Source of the DNA: Sympetrum striolatum
Lineage: Eukaryota > Arthropoda > Insecta > Odonata > Libellulidae
DNA: 64,000 bases
Reading direction: 5' to 3'
NCBI GenBank assembly: GCA_947579665.1
Contig: OX388345.1
Coordinates: 62,053,454-62,117,453 of the forward strand
The notes beneath the pieces were generated by a model. The model made no database searches. It was not told where the DNA came from and worked only from the letters and a program-made list of their open reading frames with translations. A program made the translations under genes and the position numbers. Positions 23,873-35,015 of the stretch are shown one piece after another (the first letter of the stretch is position 1; each line of letters begins with the position of its first letter).

Positions 23873-25390
23873 TAATTCATTGAATTTTTAAGTCTGAACT
23901 TTATTGAGGTTCTTTCGTCTATAATTATTCCTATATAATCATTGCTTATATTTTTTTGAAGTTTGTTCTATTACGTCAGCTGCAGGCGTGAACAAATACG
24001 TCATTGGGGTGTGTTGTTTGCCTTAATTCCCTTCGATACCTACGAAATTTAAAATTTTAATGTTAGTAACAATAAAAAAACACAATTACAGCTTATATTT
24101 TCCTTAATTTTTTTATACAACTCATTGTCATTTTTAATTTTGTAAATTGCTTTCCAGAAAAAACTCCGTAAAATCGCCGTAATTATATCCCTGTTATTTA
24201 TTAATCAGTTAGTAAATGTTGACATCTCAGTTAATTGCCCTCTTTTCATAATATCTGATATGAATCCCTATTTGGTTTGGAGATAAAAGGGAGTATTCTA
24301 ATAAGAAAACACATAAGCTCGGATTCAACAATCGCCTTGGTCGCCAGGGAGACTGGTTTATTTACTACGAAGAAACTTCACAGATTGTTTGTACATTTTG
24401 CCATAGTTCTCGTAATTTAGAGTCGAATACGATAATCTACGACCAAAACAAGTCTCTACTCAATATCCTTTCTTTTGGTATTAATCTCGATTTCGTACTA
24501 CCATTATTTCTAATTTTATTCTGCAAAAGAAAAAATGTCTGCAATCGATCAAAATGAACTTTGCGTGCATTTCTTATGAGAGACCATTATACTGGTCCAA
24601 AGTCGAACCAAGGATCTTTGGACAAAGATATTAGCTTTCAGCACTCCTTCTCCATATAAATTTCGATTATGCCAAATCTCAAACTCCTCCGTTAGCGCAA
24701 TATCCTTATAAAGGGATTCAAAGTTTTCTCTTCACGTATTAATATATTGATTATGGAGGTATTTGAAAATGCCACCACATTTCTATATCATTCTCTTCAA
24801 TGAAATCATTGGTTTAAACGAGTTCTTTCTAACCTTTCAGAACTCAACAGCATAAACCTCCATTTGATACCTTTTACTTCCATATTAGCATACACTGTTG
24901 GTGCCTCGCATTTATCACTATATAAGGAAGAAGAGGTTAACCTGCTCCTAATTAAATGTCATTTTGAAATTTAAGGACAAATACTATCCAGTAGTCGCTG
25001 TTCAACACTTAATTGCTCCTATTGGCTGATCAGAGGTAACTGTTCACGGGCAATAGTCGACGCAGTTATACTTTTCTGCGGATTCTTGGGAATAAATATA
25101 TATTTCTTCCTTTTCGATCCCTTTTTCATTATTCACATTTATTTTTTCCATGATTCCTAAATCCATCCTATTTACCCTAATAATTCCTATTCTGTCTCTA
25201 AGAATATATAATGACTATAGGAACTTCATTCCTATAATATAGAAAGTTTATTCAGATTCTACTTTCCAATTAATACATTTTTCTTATGCTTGGCAACACA
25301 TTCTTCGTTAACTTAAGACATGTGCATATTTTTTTCCTTGTTTCTTGTCATATATCACGCAAGAAATCAGGAAATTAAAGGAGATATGCT

Positions 25391-25419
25391 ATTTATCTAA
25401 TATGACATATTAGATAAAT
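25391..25419. repeat. 29-bp perfect palindrome
   Basis: Two 14-bp arms (ATTTATCTAATATG and its complement) flank one A. Perfect arms of this length are uncommon even in AT-rich DNA. Function unknown. Confidence 0.65.
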
Positions 25420-26715
25420 GCGGCAAAAATTTCCGTCTTAGTTTATTTATTATCACCAATATATCTTAACTTTCATTAAATAATTCAAGCGATCATTTGT
25501 ATAAAATTCAACAAACAGAAAAGAGTGTATTTTAAAGAGAAGTATTCAAAGAAAAGCAAAATAATACTTCAATAAAATTTTATTTAATTCGCTTTCACCC
25601 GATACGTCGCATTCCAGTAATTTTTCTCGCGTAAATTCCGAACGAATATATGGCGTAATCTGTAAAACATTATCGTGGAATATTGTTCATTCAGATGCCA
25701 CCCATGCGTGCAGTATGTCAAACGCTTCCGACTTTCTCTGACAGTTCACATTCAAATGAGCCGCATTCGACGAATGCGGGATTCGCGACTCGGTTATCAC
25801 TTTCACTTCTCGCGGGAGGCGCGTTTTTCAACAAGTTTGGAGTGATCTTTCTCACCTCCCAATGCGTATGCGTTTGAGTATAATATTAGCCAAATTCAAC
25901 TGGGGACACGGCTGGCGTTCGACTGTTTAGCATTTTTACTACCTCCAGCTCTACATGTGAGAATATATCCATGCACGATGTGGTAGGAATAGCTTCAAGA
26001 TTTGGAAGAGTAGCTCAACTCAGCTTTCTCACGAAGTAAAATATTATTATAAGTTGATCTTTTACGCTTATTGATGGTAATATTCCTGAAAAATTCATTT
26101 TTTTAGCAGCAAAATTTAGCAAAGCTGCTTGCTTTTCTTTCTAAATGATGTGACTAAAGCGTATATAATATAACCAATCTTTAGTAACCTAAGAGAGAAG
26201 ATATGAAGCGATAATGGATGTCAGTAATCCAATATCCTATTTGTTATTTCACTTTTCGATCAATGATGAGTCTCCTTCGAAATATATAAATGTAAATTAA
26301 TTTTTAGTTACTTAAATTATTGATATATAGATTCCGGGCTTACTTTTGCACCTCAAAAAAATTGGTAATGGTAGATTCAATTGTGGCGAGGATGATAAAG
26401 TATAACTTGACAAATAAAATAAAATAACTAATTCAGAATAGGAAGAAGATACTATATTTGAAGGATTATTACATTATCGCGATTATGCCGTGATTAAATT
26501 GGGCTAATTCTCGATTTATACTTCTATTCGCTTATCTATTTTACCTCCCATGCTACACATCACATAGCCATAAGGTTTGTGGAATCATTATTTAAGTTAT
26601 ATCTATTACTCCTAATTGAAGTATTTGCAAATATATAAATAAAACATTTGGTTACATATTTATTTTCAAAATCTCGCTTCTCGAACATATATCGGCGAAA
26701 GCTCTCTGTAGGATA

Positions 26716-26893
26716 TTCTTCTTACCCGTTAGCATTTCGTAGCGTGAATTTTGAAGGAGTATCGCCTCTTTCCCTTCTCCTCCGCTTTGGGCCAATTTAA
26801 TGGAATCTTCACGATTCTCGAACTCGCGAAGAAGTTGAGCGGCTTGTTTTCCTTTCGACGGAATTGGGTCGAACAACTCTCCTTACAACAACC
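26716..26893 (-). other. Possible coding exon, minus strand (weak)
   Basis: On the minus strand a hydrophilic, varied 59-residue frame runs from about 26893 to a strong donor-like sequence ACGG/GTAAGAAG near 26727. The peptide includes DPIPSKGKQAAQLLREFEN and EGKEAILLQNSRYEMLTG, and looks more like real helical protein than the composition-driven frames elsewhere. A plausible branch point (CTGACTAAT) lies upstream, but the acceptor region is weak, with a poor pyrimidine tract. No domain is recognised. The frame also stays open past the donor to a stop at about 26652, so an unspliced or chance ORF is possible. It is on the same strand as the firm exon at 53.9 kb. Confidence 0.25.
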
Positions 26894-29800
26894 ATTAGTC
26901 AGTCAAAAGCGATCTTCGCTCGGCCTCTAATGGAGTTAAGGGTCTTCGGAATGCTTTGTTACCATGAAACTCGGAGGTCGTTAAATGACTAGGTGAAACA
27001 AGTTCCATTCGTTTTCTTACTCTTTACACGTTCTCAAACGCTGAACTCAACTTATCTTTGGCACTTTTCGATGAAAGAAGCAATGAATTTTCTTCACTGT
27101 TATCAACTCTTATCATTGGTGTTATTAACTCGCGGTGGTGATCTGATGATTCAATCAATTAGTAGATTAGATAATTATTAGGCTAATTATAATATTTTCT
27201 AATTAATGCATATACCATAAAATTTTCTGCACTTATTTATTTTATATTATAATTTGCATAAACATTTTCATTGGTAATAGCTGTTAAAATGGAAAAAATG
27301 GAGGTTGAAATCATAGCTTTTGAGAGCATTTTGGTTATTCGCTTGTTTTTAAAAAGAAAAGATTAAGGTAATATTTTTCTTTAAATTTGCTAGCCGCCTA
27401 AGATATTCTACATCGGAATTATTTGCCGTTACACTACGTATAGAGGGCCATTAAAAATGTTTGAGGCATTCCAAATATGAAAAGAAGTTACAGGTTACAT
27501 TACAGATTTAAATTTGTCGAGGAAACATTTAGTGTCATATATTTATTGCTTACACAGCTGAATATGTAATTTAGAAGAATAATTGTGCTCATTTTATTTC
27601 GTAAGGTTACTGGGAATTTAATCCTTCTCTCTTTTAAATGATGATTTTCACTCTCTGATCCGTCTTTCTCTTTTATCTGACAATATGAATTATTATGAAT
27701 TACTATCATTATCACTATTAAGGTGATCCACCTAAGTAAAATAATTTATAAATTTGGTGGTTGGTGGTTTGGTATAAATGTTCAAAGGATCGTGATATAG
27801 AAAAGAAGTATAGAAAAATCTGTTAGACATAATACTTAGCAATATATATTATAATAATATTAGCAATTCTGAAATATTAATCACCAGAATGGCACTTTGT
27901 GAACTCGGACTTTTACATGTAAAAACATATTCATGGGTGAATAGAATATTTCCAAATTGGCATGATATGTGTTTTGGTACCGGAACTAGATACGGCGATA
28001 TTTTGGAGACCATATGAGAGAGAATATAACTCAAACATTCGTGAAAGACAAATGGAAGCTCAATTTGTCCTTGAAAATGTTATACAAGTGTCTTTAATGA
28101 TTCCTTTGTCTGCCAGCACACTAGCGTTTCAATAGGTCGGCAAAATTGAAGATAAGGTCACATATGATAGCGAACTTTTGACAGCTAAATATTTGCTTAA
28201 AATTATCTTAACTGATTGCTATTAAAGGATTTTAATTTACCCCTGTGTAGAAAATGGAAGTTTGAATAGTCATGATAGAGAAGGCCGCTTTGTGAAGTAG
28301 CCAATTCATGTCAACTTTGAGTAGAATAATGAAGACAAGGGATCAATTCTTATGGCATTACCGCATATTCTCGTACATGTTATGTGCATTTTAATGTGCT
28401 TCATACTGGAATGCGTTTTGACTCCGTTTAATCAGTTGTGAAGTTGTATTTGATATAGTATAAGGATGGTGTTTATCATATAACTTTTCCAATTGGTTAA
28501 CTTTTAACCGAAGAAAGTACATATGCTACTTATTCCATTACTGATGAGGTATTTCACAAATGGGGTGATTCTTCCAGACCTGAGGAGTAACATATCAATT
28601 TAAACCATAAAATATTTTTCTGCATGTTGTAATATGAGAAAATCATTAAAATGACTTTATACAGTGAGTTGGTTTGAGAAAAACTATCAAAAACTCTTAC
28701 TTCAACATATTTTTCTTTGATTCTTTAGCACAGCATTGGCTTAAGCAATGAGGAAGTAAAACGGGAATGTAGTTTCTCATTCGTTTACAGATAAACGAAC
28801 AACACATAACCCATGCTATCGTCAAATTAGATTCTCATGTTAGAATTTTAATTTGAAATTCAAAAACTTTGGGAATAGCGAAAAAGTGACAATAATCCAT
28901 TCAATATCGCACGCAAAGGCCAAATTCATATTTAATGCTAAATTAATAAAACTGGTGAATTGGGAAAGCACTGAAAGGCTGAATTCCAAACTCGTTTAAT
29001 TTTCAAAACATTTGTCAATTGTACTTGGCATTGTCAAAGCGTTTCTATGCCGTATTTTTCTCTCTCATATTTATGTATAAAATAAAATCCCTTTGTGGTG
29101 TTTTCGCAAATGCTGGAACCTATTAGATCAGTAATACGTACGGATGAATAAAAATTAATTTTGCTCGACTAAGCGCCAGATTGAAATTTATCGGAAAAGT
29201 TGATTGAATTTGGAAATAATCCGGCCGAGCGTAATATTTAAAGGTTCGATTTTTCTTTCGTGCCTCAAAATAAATCTTTGGCGGAATTTTCGGAATTCGT
29301 TGGTGATTAAAAACCGTGTCTGAAGACACTCCGTGCCAAAGAACAAGGATCTACTATCCCTCAAGTCTAACTTCGCGTTTTCGAACTTGAAGGAAATGGT
29401 CTATATAAAGCCTTTGTTATGACGAGATTAAGATTGGAAATTATCTTCTTTAATTTAACCTGACTACAATCTCAAAACATAAACAATGTATAGGTGAATA
29501 GAAATGTAGAAGAAAACTTAAGAGGGGAATGTAACACCTACTGATAGTACAAGCTAAAGGATGTACAGGAAGGCTGTGTAAAGGTAACATTGAAATTAAA
29601 AAAGCAGTACTGTGACAATAATTGCGTATAATAAAATCAATAGCTGGACATAATGAAATCATCCACCTAGAGATAACAATAAAAATCAAAAGAAAATTAC
29701 CATTAAAACAAAATAAAACATCCAAAAATTAAAATTGTTTGAAAAATCATAGTAAAAATATTCAATAGATTCAGCAATGCTAAGAGAATTCGAATAAAGT

Positions 29801-32289
29801 TGGCGAGGAAGGTTCATCGTTGCAAGTACCACTTACTGATGCTGTCACCATAAAACTATGTAAATTATTACCTTTTTAGACCAAATTTATTCACTTAGTT
29901 TTCTGCCTTAAAAGTTTTCTTAGTATATTACTTCCTACAAATGGTTGATCAGACTTGACTAGCATTGGGTATTATTAATCATATCATTGGTATTGAAATA
30001 TCGCGTATTGAAATATGTAGTATGTATTAGAAAGCATATATGGAAACAGTTCTTTTCGGAACAAGTTAATTTATCCTTCAACAAGTTTAACTTCAAATTT
30101 GAAGGAAATGGTCAAAGGATTCTCAACCCGCGGAAATACTACATGTTCGGACAAGCAGCTTTAAAAAAACTCGCGGTTCCGAACGAGTGGGCGAGCGGAA
30201 AAATGAATGCGGAACTTCGAAAAGAATCTAGAAAGTTTTGATCGCATATCCCCGAATAAATTTCCATAATCCCCTTTAACGCGGCCCGAAAACCTGTGTT
30301 GGGGACGTCCTTCAGACGTGTCCTCCCCCGCATCCGCAGGGGAGACATCCGACACCGCTGCCCCCGCTAAGGGTTCTTTCGCTGCCCCCTCCGCCCCGGC
30401 CTATTCCATCCCATCCAGGACACCCTCGACACTCAATTTATTCCTCTACCTTTTCTTCTCACTTCCTCCACCTGCAAGTGATGTCTTCTCACTGCCACGC
30501 TCTCAATTCTTCTCCCTTCCATAATACGAAAAAAATTCATTTTTTTCCGATCGGCCCTTTCAAATCCGTGCTTCCCCCGGTGTCCGCCCCATCTTCCGCC
30601 GCCGGGTTTGACGCCGTGCCAACGAGCTCCCTTCGTTTGTCGAAAACATCGTTACCGAAGGATTGTTCCTTTTGGAAAGCGGAGTTTACAAACCAGCTCA
30701 GAAGCAAGTGAGGTTTTTATTTTGGGTTACGGTGACCGAAATTAAATGTTTGTTAGCGGGATTCGGGTTCTTTGGTGGGTGTCGAATGTTTTTATACTTC
30801 GTTTTCCTTCCTTGAGAAAAGGAAAATTCGTCGAAACGAAGGAACGTCAAACGAATAACCAACGACGAATCGTCGTTGAAACTGGTTATTCCGTTTTTCT
30901 AGGACGCAGCGATTGCACTTTGTCAGAAATTGGAAAAATAATCCAAGGAAATAATATTTGTGATTGATAGTTTCTATTTCAACAGGGTTAGGTAACTTTA
31001 AACTTTCCTTCTCTTTTAAGTTTAAATTCCTCCTCTACCTTAAATCACTGTTTTCTTGCTGGGTAAATCTTTGATTATTTATGGTATATTATACATCATA
31101 TCTATGATAGGTATTTGTAAATATGTTCGAAGATATTACGTCAAGAAATCAGATTATACTTTTGAATCACCGTAGACTATTATCGATTCTTCAAACTCCT
31201 TTCCACAAATGTGGCCCATGTTACTTTCAAAGTTTAGTCTATTAATTTAGGGATATAAAGGGAAGATGAGTATCATGTACCCGAGAAAGTATTTTTAAGC
31301 CACAGGAAAGATGATGTGAATTACTATATATTATTATTTTTGCATCAATCGCAGTAAAATGATTCCTGAATCCACAATATTTCTAAATACTTCATTATAT
31401 CCCCCAAATAAAACTTTTATCGGTATACCTTGCCTACTTATTACTATCAGAATTCTACAATATTTTACATTCATTCGTTTCAATGACAGTCAGAAGGAGG
31501 AATAGACATTATTTTCAAACTCATTCAAACAAAGACATTTATTTGTTTACTCTATGTAAAATGTTTCGTCTGCTCCTTGTATTAATTCGATTTCTTCTCC
31601 ATCTCGTTATATTATACTAACCATTTTTGCTTTAGAATAAAGTATTCGAACTTAAGTGGCTTAATTAGCAACTTCATTTCTCTCCTTAACTATTAGAATA
31701 TTTTGTAGAATAAATACAACGACATCAAAAGTTTTGGTGTTTCTGAATGCTTTGAAATTACGGTTAACCCAAAGTTACGGCCTATTTAGAAGACGAATAT
31801 TTAGAATTTAACGAAAATGACATTTTACAAGAACTTTTATGCAATATTTTAGACTAAGAATGTTGCAAAACATTTTAGGTCGTCACGTATCTTAAATAAC
31901 ATTCTTTGCTGACACCATTACAAATTTGGGATTTATGGTCGATCGATACTATATTTCCGCAAAATTTTACTCGACCGGTTTCGTTTGCTCGAGCGTGCAG
32001 GCAATTCCTGGGAAAAATCTCCAGGAACTAATTTGAGAAGCTAAGTCTCTGGCGTGATTTATCGCGAACTTGACACCAGAATTTTCCACCGATCTCGTAA
32101 ATATCTTGAGGCGCGTGCTCTATTACTTCCTTTGTCGGATTAGCTCGAACTCGGAGAGATTCGCAGCTGATGCTCAATACCAAGAGCCCTCACTCCCGTC
32201 ATCTGTGCAGTACTCCGCGGCTGCGTTTACGCGCCTTCTTTATGATTACAGCGTACGGAGGCACGTTTTTTCGTAGCCCTCGGCACCTC
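26894..32289. other. Non-coding stretch with a GC-rich patch at 30.1-30.7 kb
   Basis: No supported exon. The interval 30120-30720 is C-rich and contains a small stem (CTCCCC-GGGGAG around 30325-30340) and several open frames without domains. Two diverged, possibly related ~55-bp segments occur at 29340-29399 and 30059-30112, both ending in GAAGGAAATGGTC. Confidence 0.45.
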
Positions 32290-32292
32290 GTG

Positions 32293-32326
32293 TATATACT
32301 ACTCTGAGTGTAGTATTAGATTCAGT
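32293..32326 (+). promoter_or_regulatory. Candidate polymerase II core promoter (TATA + initiator)
   Basis: TATATA at 32293-32298 is followed by TTCAGTC, whose A (the predicted +1) is at 32324. The distance from the first T of the TATA box to +1 is 31 bases. This is the spacing of arthropod TATA/initiator promoters, and TCAGT is the arthropod initiator core. The surrounding 300 bp are GC-richer than average. A perfect downstream promoter element is not seen. This pairing could arise by chance in AT-rich DNA. Confidence 0.4.
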
Positions 32327-32459
32327 CGAAGTGCGCTTATCGGTTGCGAGAGTGGCAAATCTAGGCATTATCCCCGCATTGCAATCTGGTCTATTGATGT
32401 AATTCGCAGTAGGCTCCCAGGGCTGGTTTTTCTGTTTGCAAATACTCATAAGTTTCATC
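32324..32459 (+). other. Candidate non-coding first exon
   Basis: From the predicted start at 32324 the sequence runs 136 nt to a strong donor, CATC/GTGAGTTTT, with GTGAGT at 32460-32465. The only ATG near its end (32397) is followed at once by TAA, so the exon would be 5' untranslated or belong to a non-coding RNA. No downstream partner exon was identified. Confidence 0.3.
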
Positions 32460-32465
32460 GTGAGT

Positions 32466-34669
32466 TTTGTGTGTGATTGAAACCTTGTTTTTGTGAGCTA
32501 TTGGAAGGAAAATTAATCTTTACATATATTTCTGCGAAACTCAGAATATTTATTCCCGCATTTTAACTGAAATTAGTAATTAAAGTTTTATTTATGTAAG
32601 TCCAGTATCCAAAATATTACCTCTAGCTTCTACAATATCACAAAATGAGTTCTACAATGGTTTTGCGTGTATTTTAAATTTAAATGAGTCATTAAAAATG
32701 TGAATTATGCATCAGAAATAGCTTTCAATGGAATTTTTGCTTTTTTAAATTGAGAATAGATTATTACTTTAAAATTAGAATGCAATCTAAATTTTCTTTT
32801 TTCCGCCTCATTTACCTAGTTTGTTGGAAATATTATATAATAAGCAATAGTCAGTATCTGGGGCGCATAGTTAAAATTAAGAAACAGTTTTTATTGCAGG
32901 TTGACTAGATTTAAAACTGTTATTAGAGAATTGCATTTTTCTGTAGCTTTTTTAGCTTTCTTTTATTTCTGTAGTTATTTTATTTCTATGTAGTTATCCA
33001 TCTCCATAGCTGCCAGTATTTCTTTATAAAATTAACGAATTATTTATATGTATGTGTTCAAATTTTTGTTCGATATTACAGACTACTCTGCATTATCGAG
33101 ATAATCTGTCCAATCTAATATTTGGTAGTCTACTTTGGTAGTAAAATCAGTCGGAAATTCTCGCTCGTCTTAACACATAATGTTACCCTGAATGGGAGTT
33201 TAAATTCACTATTATCCGTATTGGACGCAGGGGCGGGCACGATGATTACCCCCTTCATCCCAAAAAACCACCCATTACGAGGCTGTATGGAGATTAGCCT
33301 AATTGGTCGTACACCCGTAATATTCATCCCGGTCAGCATTAATGGAGCACACTGCGGGTATCCGTGAGAACCATACAGAAGAGGCCTAATATGTGTGTAT
33401 GCAAGAGATAACCTTTGTCGCGGGAAGCAATATGATGTCCTCTCGTATGACGAGGACGTTTCTAGTATGTGCTGTAGAATCGCAATGATGAGGTAATTTA
33501 ATCACTCCGTACCTCTGACATTCAGCGGCAGCGGTCATTGGCGGATTTGGTTTGGTGCAACCGCGGTAAGGCTCGTAACGAGTAATACCAGGGATGGTAA
33601 TGCAATTATGGATTATTTTTAATGCGTTGCACTCGTCATGCTGTGGTAAATTTGATCATTTACTGTTTATACACGAATTTTAAGTTAGTAATATACGCCG
33701 TCATCATATCTTTCCGTTGTTTTTTATATCAATTGAGTTTTCACCTATATTGCATTGAGGAACCATTCAATGATATTTATATAATGTGATCGAATTCTGC
33801 GCATCTATTTATTTTTCGTAGTTTGCAATTTTTCCATAATCAGAGGACGAGTTGATACTCATGGGAATCGTAATAGAATAGAGAGACGGACATTGATAGA
33901 AAATTTTTTACAATGCGAGATGTTTCGGTCAACATTTTTTCTATAAAATGACTTCTCTTACGACCAAGTCCATTACGGACCTTAATTCTAAAGTATAAAG
34001 TTTTCTCGAAGTCATTTTACTCGCAACGAAAATGTTGCAAAATACTCAATTCCGAAACTTATTTCTGTCCATTTTAATCTAGTTTCCATTCTTATTACAT
34101 TACGCTCGATGGTAGGAGATATGGAATTATATATGGAAGCTTTTGGTTTTTTTCGGCTTGGTTCCCTAAGTGATTGTTTTCCTCTCCGTATCAATTTAAT
34201 AAAATATTTTATTCCGGTGTGCTATAGAACACATGGTATTTGCATTGCTCTCTATAATTAATTTATGGGTAAAATCTCGCACGGAACGTTGGAACTTGGT
34301 TGTCTGCTATTATGAACTGTGCATAGAATTATCGATTAATCTACTATATGAAATTTTTATTGGCTATTTATGATTCTTAATATTTTTTAATTTTAGATTT
34401 ATGCATATCGAATCTGTGCAAAAGATTTACCAGTAAAACATTAATAATTGTAATTCAGCTCTTTCAGAGGTGTACTTAATACTATAACACTCAGAAATAA
34501 CAGAAACCGTACAAACTCACGGCTTTATTATAATTAAAGATTCAGTCATATGCAGACCAGAAAAGGATTGAAAGGAGTAATTAAATCCTTAGAAGTTTGG
34601 AGCTCGAAATACTACTAAAATAATACCCTGAGAGGTAAACCTTTGATCAATTGAGAGCAGTCTTCCTTA
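32466..34669. other. Non-coding stretch
   Basis: AT-rich. A 40-nt segment at 33534-33573 lies between an acceptor-like CTGACATTCAG and a donor-like CGCG/GTAAGGC, but it has no codon bias and is not called. Otherwise nothing recognised. Confidence 0.45.
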
Positions 34670-34745
34670 ATGAAGATTAAAAACGAACCTTGTAACTTCC
34701 ACCATTTAAATAGTGGAAGTTACAAAGTTAGTTTTTAATTTTCAT
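34670..34745. repeat. Long inverted repeat (hairpin), 33-bp arms
   Basis: Left arm 34670-34702 and right arm 34713-34745 match at 30 of 33 positions, with a 10-base AT-rich spacer. The innermost part, TTGTAACTTCCAC/GTGGAAGTTACAA, is nearly perfect. It lies 170 bp from the larger palindrome at 34913-35005. It could be a foldback MITE or a hairpin RNA source. No target duplication was found. Confidence 0.8.
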
Positions 34746-34850
34746 CATGTTTTCCTTCCACTAAGTAAAAGTTCAACTTTTGAAGTCTTCCCTCCGTACT
34801 AATTAATTCGTAAAATGTATTTTTGGCGTCATGCGATATTATAAGTCGTA

Positions 34851-35015
34851 TGTAGTACTATATAAGGAAAGGATTGAGGTAACTTTGCACATAAGGGCGT
34901 GCACCCAGGAAAATTCCCAAGGAAAAGCGGACTTGAAAAAAGTCTGACAGGGCCGGAATTCCAGGCCCTGTCAGACCTTTTTCAAGTCCGTTTTTCCTTG
35001 GGAATGTAGTACTAT
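34851..35015. mobile_element. Palindromic element flanked by 11-bp direct repeats
   Basis: TGTAGTACTAT occurs at 34851-34861 and again at 35005-35015. The ~143 bp between includes a unique ~51-bp left part and then a near-perfect palindrome (34913-35005). The direct repeats look like a target-site duplication, which would make the segment between them a discrete insertion. It has no coding capacity. The class is unknown; a foldback element or a retrotransposed hairpin with a variable-length duplication are both possible. Confidence 0.55.
34913..35005. repeat. 93-bp near-perfect palindrome
   Basis: The arms run from ATTCCCAAGG to GACAGGGCC and back, with 40 of 42 outer positions matching. They meet at GGAATTCC, itself palindromic, with one extra A on the right. 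In a plus-strand RNA one mismatch would be a G-U pair, leaving only an A-C mismatch. Such a structure usually decays quickly, so it is recent or maintained. Confidence 0.9.

Larger units (their letters stand above)
23281..26651. other. Non-coding stretch with small palindromes
   Basis: A donor-like GAAGCGAAG/GTGAGA at about 23446 ends a GC-richer segment, but no acceptor or convincing coding frame precedes it. Perfect short palindromes lie at 23856-23872 and 25391-25419. Otherwise AT-rich and featureless. Confidence 0.45.

Noticed and set aside
29401..29409. TATATAAAG box
   Set aside because: No initiator at about 30 bp downstream and no following exon.
30314..30420. Possible short CRISPR-like or structured repeat
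   Set aside because: Only one small stem (CTCCCC/GGGGAG) is present, with no repeat-spacer periodicity.
33534..33573. 40-nt exon between CTGACATTCAG and GTAAGGC
   Set aside because: Branch point would be too close to the acceptor and no frame shows codon bias.
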